64,000 nt of DNA from Agrypnia vestita (Eukaryota; Arthropoda; Insecta; Trichoptera; Phryganeidae): NCBI GenBank assembly GCA_016648135.1, contig JADDOH010002301.1, positions 62,001 through 126,000 on the forward strand, read 5' to 3'. The stretch's first letter is position 1. Every line of letters begins with the position of its first letter. The position numbers and the translations under genes are program-made. This document shows, piece by piece, positions 1-11,640 of the stretch. The notes beneath the pieces are model-generated. The model had not been told where the DNA came from, did not search any database, and saw only the letters and a list, made by a program, of their open reading frames with translations.

Positions 1-15
1 TGAGTTTTTTTGATC

Positions 16-283
16 ATATGTGAGGTATAAAAGCAAAGGCAGCAATATAAAAAAAACTGAATGCAGTAATCGAGGATTCCTAATTTATAGTTTACCAAAT
101 TTGAGATTTTAAACTAAACATAGCCTATAAATTTAAAGGAAACATGCTTTTGAAAAGGATAGATACATCAAATCTAGAGTTAAGTACATTAGAATTGAGT
201 AAATTAGTAATCCTCGATGACTGCCTTTAAAACATTTTTTAAATTTTTTGGATAATCCTGCCTTTGCTTTTATCCCACATGTT
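16..283. mobile_element. MITE, family F, copy 1
   Basis: Short element with terminal inverted repeats. The left end reads GGTATAAAAGCAAAGGCAG and the right end is its reverse complement (gcctttgcttttatcc). A second inner inverted pair (ATCGAGGATT near 72-81 and AATCCTCGAT near 210-219) makes most of the element a hairpin. There is no coding capacity; the antisense frame at 133-336 is a by-product of the palindrome. A near full-length copy is at 40283-40548 and a solo end at 46029-46086. The superfamily cannot be assigned by eye. Confidence 0.75.
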
Positions 284-849
284 ATACAGCTTTTGCGTTT
301 TATATAAGATAAAAAAATCTTTATATACTGAAACAATGGAAAAAAAATGATACCGTATGTGCTAGAATAGTCAAGTATTTACTACGTGCACAGATGTAAT
401 CCTTCTCGCTTCTGTCGGTTGGAGGAAACGAGAGGTAAAAATGCATTTCTATAAATCACTCCGGTCATTATGTAGTCATAGTCTGCGGTAATGCAGGATG
501 CATTGTTTATCAGATCAGGTAATGATACACCGTACAAAAGAATTCGCCAAGGATGGTGTTAGAATAAGAACATCAAAAAATTTGTTAATGGCGATGACAC
601 ACATTCAAAACGTTGGCCGTAGGAAAACACAAGTGCAATTATATGGTTACTACAATGATTGCCATCCAAATTGTGTACCTTAAATGCTTTCAAGTTTTGG
701 GTTGACGGAAGCATAGCAAAATAAGATGATATAACTCGATGGTAAATACCTAAAGTAATGCGTGAGACTGGATGTACATATAATAAGATAATCTCAATGT
801 GTAGGTAATACAACGTAAAATACTCTTTTTAATTTTATTCACTGTATCT
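284..849. other. No gene seen; AT-rich spacer
   Basis: The frames at 498-683 (+) and 559-813 (-) overlap antisense, match no family I recognise and are probably chance. Confidence 0.5.
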
Positions 850-1083
850 ACTATAGGGGCATGCAGTGAAAACATTGAAGCATGAATTTTTCCTAAGTAT
901 ACATTTGGAATAAAATCAAAAGTAATAAAATATCTTGTATCTAATATTCCTGCCGCAATAATCTTCATATTATTTGGATTTAAATATTTCATTATATTCT
1001 GCCGTATTAATATTTAATTTAGATTTTTTTTCAAATTAGGAAAATGTCGTGCTTCAATGTTCTCACTGCAGGCGCCTGCTATA
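850..1083. mobile_element. MITE, family K, copy 1
   Basis: The left end (ggggcatgcagtgaaaaca, then ttgaagcatga) is inverted at the right end (tcgtgcttcaatg, then ttctcactgca). The interior is AT-rich without coding. A close copy lies at 33797-34031 and a one-ended fragment at 34270-34320. The start TAGGGG and an imperfect 8-base flanking repeat at copy 2 suggest a hAT-type MITE, but this copy shows no clear target duplication. Confidence 0.7.
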
Positions 1084-1885
1084 TTAATATCAGCTTTAAA
1101 ATCTTTCATAATACGTTCATTCTTAACTCTATTAGTAATTTATTTGCCACACATATGCAAAAGTGACATGAACTATTGACAAAAAAATTATTTATTAAAT
1201 TCTAAACGTTTAATTCGGAAAACTACGAGCGGAAGATTAAGTGATAAATGTAGTTAAAATTAAGTGTAAAAAACCGCAGACTACACACCAAATAATACCC
1301 TGCAGAGGCTTAGAAATAAAACAATTGAATTGGAATCATAACACATCTGCCAGCTGGAAGCTGATAATTGCACAGAACGTATGGCCGCACGCGTGAAGGA
1401 CGTTCTAACATCGTTAGAGGTTCGTTCTTGATATTCTACGAAGTGTGAAATTGCACACAGAATGCACAAAATTGCAGGGGAACACATCCCGTCAAAGTAC
1501 GTTGACAGAAAATGCACTTCCTCTATTATAAACGCCATTGTTACGTCAACTTTAAGTCATTCTAACCTACTTTTTGTAGGCATAGGCCGCGTAGGTATTT
1601 ACTCGATAGTAGTAAACTTTTTCAATTCACTTTTTCATATTAAATTTCCGGATATTATTCAAAATAATAATCATCGAAGACAACATTTGAAGGTTATTTT
1701 TTTCTTGATTATGTAAAATAAATATAGCCAATCTATATTTATTATATTAGTCAATAAGGCCTTAACAGTATTTTAAGATTAATTTTTTTACTGCAATAAA
1801 AAAGATATACTAATTATATATTTTTGATAATAAAATTGGATGAAACACATAGTTTACTTCTACATATTATGCGAGATTATTTAAA
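1084..1885. other. No gene seen
   Basis: AT-rich sequence with a slightly GC-richer patch at about 1290-1560. Two overlapping opposite-strand frames (1281-1538 and 1462-1716) have no recognisable domain. Confidence 0.5.
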
Positions 1886-1960
1886 ATTTTATATTTTACT
1901 ACTAAAGTTTCGAGAGCACCAGAATCTTTAATCGACAGGTGAAGTATTATGTGATGTTTA
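1886..1960 (+). repeat. Family A repeat, short fragment
   Basis: The stretch ttatattttactactaaag followed by cgagag, cagaatct, atcgac and gtgaagtatta is shared with copies at 10755-11030, 25795-26110 and 41545-41720. Only the start of the repeat is present. Confidence 0.55.
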
Positions 1961-4396
1961 ATTAGTAATGTTAAATTAGTTTAATTAATACCAATTTTAT
2001 TTTATAAATTTTTAATATAACAAAAAATATAAGCGTGTCAGTTTTAATTGTTGTTTAAAAGTTTCTCTTGTAAAAAACATCTTGTCCGTCTTGGATAAAA
2101 AAGGATTTAATCATCTTAGGTACTTATTTGATTAAAATTTGAAAATGATGAGACATATTGTGGACATTTTTTTAGATAATTTAATGGAGATATCCGGATG
2201 TGGATTAGAAAAGTATTAGTAAAATTAAATAAAAAAACTATAGCTCTTAGAGCTCTTAGAGCTTGGAAGTTTTCGGGATAATATGTTGTATCGAGTTGTC
2301 CGAACTCGTATACAACGCATTTTTAGTATTTTGTGGGTTGAACGCTTTCAAGATAACTACGTTTAATTAGAATTAATCTTATTTCTTACTCCCGCGAGGT
2401 TCACAGCATAAATTAATCGTGTTAAGCGTTAAAAAATATTCCAGAGTATGAAAATTTCACCAAAAAATTCTCAATATAAAATCCATCACTCACCAAGAAG
2501 ACCGACTCGTTTCAACATTTCATAAATCATTAGGCTTATTCATGAATAATCGCAAATCGATTGATGAAATGTAATCCGATTAGGTCACTTCCAGCGATGC
2601 GCGGCGCCGCTGCGCCCCGAGCTACGGCACCATCAATGGGACTCGCCCGACAAAGGGGCATGCCTGCTTAGGCATTTGATAATGAAGGTAAGGTCGAATT
2701 TTTGTACTTTGTTTTGATGTGCCGGGACGGAAAAGTAATTTTTAAGGTTAATTACCCGTTTCACCTTTACGACACATCTGTAACGTCGTTGTAATAAGCG
2801 TCGATGTTGATCCGGTATTTGATTCACCAAGAGTTCGTATCTGTGTACAGCGCTATGTCAAAATATTTAGCGCCGACTGTACAGAATATTGTTGAGCTTC
2901 TGAAGTATATTTAAAAAAATATATATACATATATAGATAGGTATGTAAATCAATATCCTGGAAGTAACCCTACTCTTTATATGATTATTCCAAATCTTTC
3001 GAAGAAGTCTACCATTCCGAATTGAGGTACAACGAATCTTAGTTGCATATTCACATACAAAGTGTAACAGAGCTAGTCCTCAATACCTTACAGATAAATT
3101 TCTGCCTAAATTATGAGTTAAATATGTTCAAGCAACAATGTCTTAATAATAATAGTTATGAAGATAAGCGACTTCAAAGTTAGCATTTATTTTTCAATAT
3201 TTCTGACTTATTTTATTAGTAACTTATCTTATTAAAAATTCATTCATTTCAATACAAGTCGTGGTAAAACCTTACAAAATTATTACTATAGGCGAAAGTC
3301 AACAGTTTAAGCTGATATTTTAAATGACTCAGTTTTCATAAAGTTAATTAATATTGGAATGATAGTGTGATGATGATTGGAAAAGTTTGAATTAGTTAGT
3401 TAAACATCGATCAAAATAATAAATAACCAATAACTATGTGTTTGAAGCTATGTGTTTTTATATTATTTGAAACCTAATAACCAGCCTAGTATAATAATAA
3501 CTGACGTAACTAATCTTACTAACCTAATAGTTATGTTAACAAATATTCTTTCGTTAGAAATATATCATAATTACACAAAATATAGCAAATAACCATCATA
3601 ACCGATTGATCGAATAAATATAATAATAACGGCGAACATGACAGAAGCTTGTAAAGCGCGTTTGAATACGATTGAGAATAGTTGTATGATAATGATTTCT
3701 CCGAATCATTTACGTGTGCAACCTTCCGATTTCGGAATGACATGCCGACAGTATGTCCTCTATTATTAAAACTCAATTCAATAATTTCATATAATTTATT
3801 TAACAACTTATACTAAATTAGATAAATAAAAAAAAGTTTGTTAATTAGTCATATGTGTCGCATACATGCAATACATTAGATATTTTGGGAAAAAGAATAC
3901 CTCAATATGTAAAATATTTCTTATTTATTAAAAATTATGATTTTAACCCATTTTATAAAAATAGAGACATTTTCACTTAGGAGATAATGATTTTTTAAAT
4001 TTATTTATTTATTAATGACCTTCAGGGTTCTTACAAAAAATTAAGGAAAGTAAAACATTTCAAGCGCAATATTCAATAATTCCTAGGATGTATATAAGAC
4101 AAGTATATATAATATAAAGCAATGACAATATAAACTAAAAAGGAAGTGAGTTGTAAAAAAAGTTTAAGCAATGCATGTAAATAATATGGACGTGTCGAAA
4201 ATCAGTAGAGAATTTTTATTAAAGAAAGTAACAAATACATATTATATTTATAAACTCTTCAAAAAAATGTCCAGAAATTGTTGCACAGTGAATACCCTAG
4301 AAATACAAAAAAATATATAATGTAAATGTTAGAGAAATGTTCTATTTCAAACATAATCAAGTTACAATATACAATCATAAAGTAGGTATATATTGA
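1961..4396. other. No gene seen; one small GC island
   Basis: Mostly AT-rich unique-looking DNA. A three-fold short repeat (agctcttag units) lies at about 2245-2268. A compact GC-rich patch at 2590-2650 (gcgcggcgccgctgcgcccc) stands out, but the antisense frame over it (2633-2830) has no recognisable domain. The frame at 3531-3806 (-) is low complexity. Confidence 0.5.
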
Positions 4397-4397
4397 A

Positions 4398-4800
4398 CTA
4401 GCTGTTTATACCCGGCCGTGCCCGGGTTCGGGATTTCCATTTAGTCTAGGCTAGGTTGGATGGGATGTAAGTATGCAAAATTTGGATCAGGTCGGACAAA
4501 TAGTGTAAATTTGAATAGAGAATATTCCAGGAGGAGAGGGAGGGAGTGAGAAATGTGGCCTATGTTTCCTTCTTCCTATGGGTTCTTAAGAATAAGTATG
4601 CAAAATTTGGGTAAGATCTGTCAACGGTGTTGATTTGTATAGAAAATTTATCGTGGAGAAAGGGTGGGATGGAAACGTAGGAGAAATTTCGTCTACGCAA
4701 CCCGCTGGGTCCTAAATAATAAGTATAGGTATATTTATTTATAAAAAATAAAAAAATACATAATCAAATAAAAAAGTTACGAACAGGCAGACAGATTACG
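4398..4800 (-). mobile_element. Helitron-like non-autonomous element, 3' end at left
   Basis: Read on the minus strand, the element ends in a GC-rich hairpin (CCCGGGCACGGCCGGG, 4411-4426) followed about 9 bases later by CTAG at 4398-4401 and then T. This is the hairpin-plus-CTRR-T layout of Helitron 3' ends. The body holds two diverged copies of a unit of about 125 bases that begins aagtatgcaaaatttgg (near 4470 and 4596). There is no coding. The superfamily rests on the terminus alone; a non-LTR 3' UTR is the alternative. Confidence 0.4.
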
Positions 4801-4805
4801 AAATT

Positions 4806-5062
4806 GTTACTAGCCGTAACCCGTCTAAAACTCCGGTACTTTTACACGTCGGTTCCAAAGGAATAAGTTTGTATTTATTTTATTTAAATAAAAAAAATTG
4901 TTAGATAAAAATTTCCAAAAAAAATCGATTTTTTTTTCGAAAAAAAAAAGATTTTTGCAAAAAAATAATTTTTCGAATAATTTTACTATAAAAAAGTTAC
5001 GGACGTTACATGAAGTTTCGCGGACGAACAGATAGACCACGAAATTATTATAATTGGGATTG
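4806..5062 (-). mobile_element. Helitron-like element, family I, copy 1
   Basis: Read on the minus strand it runs from cccaattataataatttcg through ctgttcgtccgcgaaac and gtaacgtccgtaacttttt to gacgggttacggCTAGTaa at 4810-4813. The same order of blocks is found on the plus strand at 30348-30490. This copy is longer because of expanded A/T runs at 4880-4990. The CTAG-T end suggests a Helitron relative. The antisense frame at 4825-5040 is low complexity. Confidence 0.45.
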
Positions 5063-5278
5063 GGATAAAAGTGATTAAGGTCTCAAGACATTAGGTTTAC
5101 GATAAGCAGGCTGGTGGTGCAAGGCAGAATGAGGTCCTGAACGTTTGGGCTGTGGTATCATAATTATCATCGAACGTAACAGGATGATTGACTCCTCTGT
5201 CAAGAGCATAATGATAGAGAAAAGCATTACAGCCTCTTAATTCACTATCATTTCCCTAAATGAATTTCCCTAAGTGAA

Positions 5279-5590
5279 TGTAATGCTAGCTGTGGTGTGG
5301 TAGATAGAATTAAGAAAATAATCCTGAGATGGTTTGGTCATGTAGAACGAATGAGCGAAGAAAGATTGGTTACTAAAAATATGAGGCGAGTATTTAAGGC
5401 AACAGGAATAGAGGGCATCCGCCAAAGACCTAGCATGATCAGATACTACATGTATTGGAGGATGGCCCTGTTAAAGATGTATGATAGTGGTGAGCCAAGA
5501 TATATGGTAGAAGAATATGGCGTTTTTTCCTCTCTGCCTACCCCTGCGGAGAAACGTCGTTGTGGTTAGTTAGATAGTTAGTTATTTCCC
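5279..5590 (+). pseudogene. Non-LTR retrotransposon RT C-terminal tail
   Basis: An open stretch (5297-5569) encodes RIKKIILRWFGHVERMSEER, the ILRWFGHVERM block typical of the region after the reverse transcriptase domain in insect non-LTR elements. The same block, with more of the downstream GxxRxRPRKTW region, is on the minus strand at 62253-62760. After the stop comes a short tail of TTAG/ATAG repeats (5564-5585), as expected at the 3' end of such elements. The rest of the ORF is absent, so this is a 5'-truncated, dead copy. Similar 3' tails without protein are at 23885-23990 and 62020-62120. Confidence 0.75.
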
Positions 5591-5639
5591 TAAAAATTAA
5601 AAATAAATACGAAGTGTTTAATTTTTTTTTTCATCCGCA

Positions 5640-6060
5640 TGAATGAAAATAATATTTGTTAGGACATTTCCGCGTCTGTTGTTACTTCCCGCTTTTTCAG
5701 GGAAGGTTGTGGTTCTCCATAAAGGCTTAATGGCCCCGAATCACACGGAAATATGACATTGTCAAATGGAAGGATGAAAAAGTCATCCGAATACCGTATC
5801 AGTCAGGCGCAATCCCCGCTGCGCCCCTGTCACATTAAAGCGGGAATTGTAAATGTTTTGCAATATTTACCTTTCAACTTACAATACAGTATGACAAGAA
5901 ATTCTATAAACGCACCGAGTCCCAAGCGCCTATATCTTGCAAACCGTCGACGATCTTTGAATGTCTTCTTCAAAGGCCATTTTCGCTTGCGTCATTTGGT
6001 GTGACGTACGATATTTGCGCTGAGGATTTAAAATATAATTCAACCCTTTAATCATTACAA
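5640..6060. other. GC-richer unique-looking region, no gene recognised
   Basis: Contains blocks such as ccccgctgcgcccctgtcac and the palindromic motif cacgg. The plus frame 5753-6004 (83 codons) has no recognisable domain. It looks less repetitive than its surroundings and could be conserved non-coding DNA; nothing in the sequence proves this. Confidence 0.3.
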
Positions 6061-6499
6061 AGCAAACTGTATTTGCCAGTTTAATCTTCTCTTTATGCTC
6101 TCGTGTCGAGATATGACGTCATTAGGTGATGGGGTTTATTTTAACGCTTACAAAAAATAATAAAAAGAAATCGTAGATTTTTGTTATGAATTTAAGTATT
6201 TCTAGCAAACTTCCAGATGAATTGCATGTCTGCTATATGATATGTTTTGGATGTTGAGGAATATTAGATATAGGTAAGTATTTGGTTAAGCAGCCCTCAG
6301 AATGTGGAACATTTCTAGAATATATTTTGACAGTTGGTTTTGGATAAAGTAAAAATTTTTTAGAAATAAATATTGAAAACATTTTAAATTCACACATTAT
6401 GATACACAGTGTTAAATATGTACATAGTCAGATATAGGACACAGAGATATATACATATGTAGGTGTCTGTGAAATGGGAACAATTTAATTAATTATCCA
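6061..6499. other. No gene seen
   Basis: AT-rich spacer with no repeat or coding signal recognised. Confidence 0.5.
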
Positions 6500-6545
6500 T
6501 CTGCAATTTCAATCTGTCCACTGAGCTACGAGGGCCGCATTTATA
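6500..6545 (-). mobile_element. SINE head remnant with pol III box A
   Basis: On the minus strand the sequence gccctcgtagctcagtggac contains TAGCTCAGTGG (6518-6528), a perfect match to the tRNA internal promoter box A (TRGYNNARNNG). No box B or acceptor stem follows, so it is not a tRNA gene. It is most likely the degenerate head of a tRNA-derived SINE. Confidence 0.45.
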
Positions 6546-6853
6546 TTTATATATATTTATGCCTATATATTTATTACCTATATATTTATTTACATTTATA
6601 TTTACTTATTTTTTAAGTCATTTGAAAGTATGGTAAAATGAAATAAAATACTCATTTTTGGGTAAGATATTATACAACAGTTATTCTTCTGTTTTACAAA
6701 ATCTAAGTATGGATTATATTATAAATGTTTTTTTTTTAAATATTTTAAATTAATATTATATTTGTAATAATATTTGAATAAATATAATACAGCCATATCT
6801 CGCGAATATTGAGGTTGAATATTGTTGTTTTTGGCCAGAAATTTTTTCCGTAA
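6546..6853. other. AT-rich simple-repeat stretch
   Basis: Runs of tatatttatt units at about 6540-6605, then AT-rich sequence. No gene seen. Confidence 0.5.
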
Positions 6854-7112
6854 GTAAAAAGTCGCCGACCACGCCAAAACACATGTAATCTTTTCGACAT
6901 CCAATAATAAATTAAATCAAGATAAATAAAATAAATATACCAATGTGAAGAGCTGTAGATCTCGCAAATTAAATTTTTTTTTTAAAAAAAGAGTAAAAAG
7001 TCGCCGACCGCGCCAAAACACATGTAATCTTTTTGACATCCAATAATAAATTAAATCAAGATAAATAAAATAAATATACCAATGTGAAGAGCCGTAGATA
7101 TCGCAAATTAAA
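6854..7112. repeat. Two-copy tandem duplication, period 139
   Basis: A block beginning gtaaaaagtcgccgacc, then cgccaaaacacatgtaatc, is present at about 6854 and again at about 6993 with very few differences. Each copy ends ctcgcaaatt or atcgcaaatt followed by an A/T run. The high identity between copies means the duplication is recent. The antisense frames here (6719-7244) simply reflect the repeat. Confidence 0.85.
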
Positions 7113-7471
7113 AAAATTAAAAAACCTCGTATTATATATGTACACAGGTATAGTATCACCACCGTATAAATGTGGTTGAAATAAACTGCAGACAAAATAA
7201 TACCCTATCCAAAGTTTGACGAATCGTCCTTGGCTAGAACGCATGGTCGAAACCTTAGCCGCTTTATATGATTGTTCATACTATACCCGAGTCAATAGAA
7301 ATTCACTTTAAAAAAAATTCATTAAAAAAAAGAATAATGTTTAATTTTCACACAGTGCGCTACATAATAAACACGCTAGTTGATACCGAAGGAAAAAAAT
7401 AAATATGTTTATTTTTTTATAACTGAATGTTTCCAATATTTTATATATTTGTTTACTTTTTGTATACATAT
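7113..7471. other. No gene seen
   Basis: Spacer between the tandem duplication and the foldback element. A short phrase (gcagacaaaataataccct, near 7189) resembles one near 1277-1302, perhaps a shared repeat fragment. Confidence 0.4.
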
Positions 7472-8569
7472 TGTCATGCGACGTGGCTTTAAGAGGTAAA
7501 CGAACACACTAGAAATTAATTTATTACAAAAGATAGTCCTGGACACAAGTTAAATTCTAGTGCTGTCCTTAATTTTGTAATTGCTAAATGTCTTCGGAAT
7601 ATTTCACACACTTATTGTAAAACTGTTCCTTAATTCGCACTAATTAGCGCTATTTCTATTCCTCAGATCACTTCTGCTAAACTCTGTTCAATGTTCGCTC
7701 ATAGAGATAATTTGCCCCGGTTTCCTTTATTTACTTGCGCTAGTCAATTACTTAATCGCGTGTTGTAATACACGAATCACTGATCACTCTGGTTTGTTCG
7801 GTAGTACCACGGATATATCGCCTTGTTAACTTCACAAACTGAATTTCTCGAACCCGCGTCGCGCGACTCCTTATATAGCACAATTCCTCTGAAAGATTCA
7901 TTGTAGAGGTAACGAAAAATATTTGGAATGTTCTAGGCTGAACTGCTTACAATTTACCACAATATATAATGTGATAGAATAATCCAGAGAGATAACGCGG
8001 TCACGGTTGAATGACCCCGGAGTGCGTGCATAACAGTCCGCCATCACCGTTGACTGCACGCCATTGCGTTGTTTATTTTGAGTACTTTTAGTAGGCATTC
8101 AGCCTCGTTACAATATTAATAATACTGTGATGGGTCTATTACCAGTTAGCAATTTCTTCCAACCAACCAAACTCTTTTGTATAATAACGTTCCACCAGTC
8201 TCTCGAAATGAATAGGCAGTTATTGTAAAATCTCGAAGTAATTTACCTATAAAAACAACGCGACGCTCAACAGAGCGTAGGTATTCCAGTGATAGTAAAT
8301 AAAAAAGTTCCCACTGAGCGAGAGGTACTTACGTGAATTGAACGAAATACTCTCGAAAGTGGTCTAAGCGATAGAAACAGTGTTAATTAGTTCGAATTAA
8401 GAATAATAGGTCTGTGAAATATTCTGGAAATGTTTATTGACTGTAAAATTAACAACGGTACTCCGATTTAACTCGTTTTCAGTAACTTTTTGCTTAATAA
8501 ATAAAAGTATAATTAGGTTTAAATTGTTTTAGCGTTTTTATTTGCCTCCCCTAGCCACGTCCCGTGACA
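7472..8569. mobile_element. Foldback element with long inverted arms, family G
   Basis: The left end (TGTCATGCGACGTGGC) is matched in inverted orientation at the right end (TGTCACGGGACGTGGC on the minus strand, ending 8569). The match continues inward for about 300 bases, through shared blocks such as gaatatttcacac, taattcg followed by actaatta, and ttcaat. The unmatched middle is about 7800-8230 and has no recognisable coding. Single arms of the same family start at 42820 and, more diverged, 56833. It could be a foldback DNA transposon, or two LTRs of one retroelement inverted next to each other; a TG start and a TATA-like ttatatag at 7872 fit the second view. Confidence 0.6.
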
Positions 8570-9659
8570 TTATTATAAAATGCCAAGAAAATAATGAAAA
8601 TACTCATGTCGTGAGGATATATCTTCTATTTTGGAGTGAAGTAAAGTAATTCGCACTTAATTTGATAATAAAATGGTACAAGATTCAAACAAAAAAAATA
8701 TTTTCATTCATTTTTAAATCCTTCTAAACTGATTCACAAATAATACAGGGTAACCGTCTTTTGACGGTGTTACGTTTTCATAACAGGATTAGGCTTTGTG
8801 TCGGCACCATTCGCGGGATGATTGTGAGGGGCTGCTCAACCTTTTGTTGATATCTTTATTCAATGAATTCCTCAATCCAAGGTGCGATGTATGATACTTA
8901 ACGGCTGTGAAAAATTACTTGCCATTTTGATGGCTCAATGTCCTCGCATTTGTTTGCATTTTTTATGTCTGCCTTTAGGTCGGTCATAACAAAGGGGTTA
9001 AATGCCAATAAAAAGTTAACGAATTCAGCACTATGTTAAGTGATATTTTGTTTTGTTTTTTAGTTGAAATTTCTATACCAAATGGGGTAGAAAGGAAACG
9101 TATGAGTATTTTTGTTGTTTACATCGTTAATTTTAGTGGTTTAATAAAAATTATTAATTGATTAATTATTATTTCATTAAAACCTGTTTGATCATTTATA
9201 AAAGTCTGAAGGTTTCGGCACCACTTTTTTTCATTAGGATGGTCGCATTCCAATGCATTCCTATAAATCTCAATTTTGCATCCCCGCCACGAATAAATTA
9301 CCTTCCCACATGACTATTAACCATCAAAATACATAATTCTCTTTGTGACAATATCCGTCACGCTAGATAGTACTGTTTTCATAACCATAACTGGCGACCG
9401 AAATATGTACATAATTCCCTATATAACAATTCTCTGTATCAAAGTTTATGTAAACATGCAAATTAAACAAAAATTTCCGAAATATTGTATTTAAAATATT
9501 TAAAGAAAAAGATCTAAGAAGGGGTTAAAAAGCCTGCTACGACTATAAAACTATAAACTAAAATAAAATTGAAATTCAAACACGTAAAATTACGTCATTT
9601 TTGACGAGTTAGAACAAGTTTACATGATATATTTATAGAACAATTACTGTGCAGTCGTC
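8570..9659. other. No gene seen
   Basis: AT-rich with a modestly GC-richer section at 8745-8960. No repeat family or domain recognised. Confidence 0.5.
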
Positions 9660-9691
9660 CTGACGAATATACAGTGGTATCGAAACCGGTC
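9660..9691 (+). ncRNA. Hammerhead-ribozyme-like core (PLE-end type M)
   Basis: CTGACGA (9660-9666) fits the hammerhead box CUGANGA. It is followed by a small stem (ATAC loop AGTG GTAT, 9669-9680) and GAAA (9682-9685). Then comes the palindrome ACCGGT with C after it, which would give a dimeric helix III and a UC cleavage site. A second copy with the same ATAC/GTAT stem and CGAAACCGG lies on the minus strand at 25688-25720. Penelope-like elements are known to carry hammerhead motifs with very short helix III. Helix I is not convincing here, so activity is doubtful. Confidence 0.4.
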
Positions 9692-10282
9692 AAGTTTAAA
9701 ATTAATTAATGTAGTTAGTGCAAAATTTGATTGTTGGTGATGATGATTGAGGCAAAAAATTCATGAAAAAATGTATTTCAAGCTAATAGCAGTATATTTT
9801 GAAACAGAAACCACGAAATCAGAGGAAATCCAATTTGATTAATAAAAACAAACAATTTCAGTCCAATTTTAACAACTACCAGTTTGAATATGAATTTAAT
9901 AACTACAGCCTTTACTTGTCATCATCATATCTAAAAGCCCTGGTGCTTGGTCTTGGTCTCCTCTTTATTTTTTTCATTGATCTCTACCAAATGCCGCATC
10001 TCTTCAGCACTGGATAGACGTGTCTTTAAAGACATGGTTACTTCACATTTATTTTGTCTTTTCTAACCTCCTGCAGCAGGCAGACCAGCAGGTGATTTTC
10101 AGCAATTAATTTGGTGATCGCTGTTTGGTCATACTCTCCATATGGAAAAACCAAAGAAATCTCTGGTACTCAAACCATCAATCGATAAATGTTTCGATAA
10201 GAATATTTTTTGAAGACTTGTAGTTATTATAGCAGGAGCCGTGTTCTGCATTAGCAGTCACTATGCAAATAATAAATCTAAA
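9692..10282. other. No gene seen
   Basis: The plus frame at 9799-10017 (72 codons) ends in a hydrophobic stretch (LKALVLGLGLLFIFFID) but has no upstream context or family resemblance that I can see. Treated as chance. Confidence 0.4.
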
Positions 10283-10440
10283 TGGTTGGTCTTGTGGTTA
10301 GGACACTCGCCTCGTGATCCAAACGTCGCGATTTCGCACCTCACTCCAGACTAGCAAGTTAGTCCTATAAAGTAAAGTAAGAAAATAGTAAGAATATTGA
10401 TGTGACATGTATTCCATGTTCGCATCTCTATTAAAATATA
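10283..10440 (+). mobile_element. tRNA-derived SINE, family C, copy 1
   Basis: The head ggttggtcttgtggttagga resembles tRNA box A. It is followed by ctcgcctcgtgatccaa and a box-B-like cgcgatttcgcacctc. The tail agtaagaatattgatgtgac and gttcgcatctct is shared by all copies and marks the non-tRNA body. Box B is damaged here. Other copies: 12885-13057, 36077-36257 (+) and 16465-16610 (-). Confidence 0.75.
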
Positions 10441-10754
10441 TATATATTGGATTTATACTCTGGAAATAACATACAAGAGTAGGTACAATGATTTTATTTG
10501 TAGATTAGTAATGATCTTTATTTCTGGTCAATGAGCTCATGTTTGAACGTTACGAACGTCTAGTCGCCTACTACTTTTTGAACACCATATTGGTACCAAA
10601 CGTATAAATATCATTGTAAGCTGTAAATAAAAGTGATTTATCAGCGTTGAACTGAATTCTAATTAATCCACGTAAGTCAGTAGAAGTGAGTTTGATGTTC
10701 TAAAAATTATGATCATTAAATTGGATCAAAAATATAAAATGTGTTATATTTAAG

Positions 10755-11030
10755 TGAGTTCAATTATAATTTTATATTTTACTACTTAAATTTTGAGAGT
10801 AGCAGAAATTAGGTGAAGTATTAAACTGACTACTTTCAAATATAGAATTTTTACATGTATGTTAGGTGAAAATATAAATAATAAATTTATTAGGTACAAA
10901 CAAAATGAGATGGAGTTACTGGAGTAAAGGTGGTTATAAATAAATATTGAAAGAAGAGGAGAAAGTTAGTGAAAGTAATATTGTGCTAATTAACACCTGG
11001 GTTCAAATTTCTTTTAATTTCTAGACTTTA
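10755..11030 (+). repeat. Family A repeat, long copy
   Basis: Begins ttatattttactacttaaa with gagagtagcagaa and gtgaagtatta, passes taggtgaaaatataaataat, and ends with gttactggagtaaaggtgg, gaagaggagaa, attaacacc and caaatttcttttaatttc. The same blocks in the same order are at 25795-26110 and 41545-41720. No coding is evident. At 26.1 kb the family sits directly against Penelope-type ends, so it may be part of such an element. Confidence 0.65.
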
Positions 11031-11570
11031 AAATTATTATTTTTTATTTATTATTTTATTACCATTATTATATTTATTACCATTATGTTCATCCAGATGC
11101 AGAAGTTAAATGTTATGTACACCAGTGTAAAAACTGATTATGATCCATGATGTGGTTCGAGAATTCCGAAAAGTTATTACTAGTTAGACAAAGATTATGT
11201 TATTTTAGTCGAGCTTTAATTAATTGAAATATTAATTAAAAATATTCATCACATATTAGACACAAAAAATATATTATTTGATGTGTTACCTACAAAGCAA
11301 AAAATGCATTCTATTTCATTTTTTATACATACAAAAGCTAGTTAAAAACATAGAATCACTCAAGAATGCAGTAAAAATAACCATTATTAAATATATTACA
11401 CTACTGCTTGTCACAAAGTTCACCAGCGGTGACTATTTTTTAAATAAAATTAAATATTAATATTAAATTTATTGTTAAATATTTATGAATATTAATTAAT
11501 GTGCAAAATATAAATTAAATCCCAATACAAAAAATATCAATATAAGAAAATTTGATACCATACAATAAAA
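11031..11570. other. No gene seen
   Basis: AT-rich; simple ttattaccatta repeats near 11045-11085. The frame at 11278-11460 is low complexity. Confidence 0.5.
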
Positions 11571-11572
11571 TC

Positions 11573-11640
11573 AAATAGCTAAGATGGTAGAGCGATCGTT
11601 TGACAAATGATAGGTACCGAGTGAAAAACAATCACATTAT
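11573..11640 (+). mobile_element. SINE-like tRNA-derived remnant
   Basis: tagctaagatggtagagcga followed by tttgacaaatgataggta and ccgagtg keeps the order of a tRNA D-arm, anticodon region and T-arm. The T-arm is degenerate and no acceptor stem closes, so a functional tRNA is unlikely. Confidence 0.4.
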
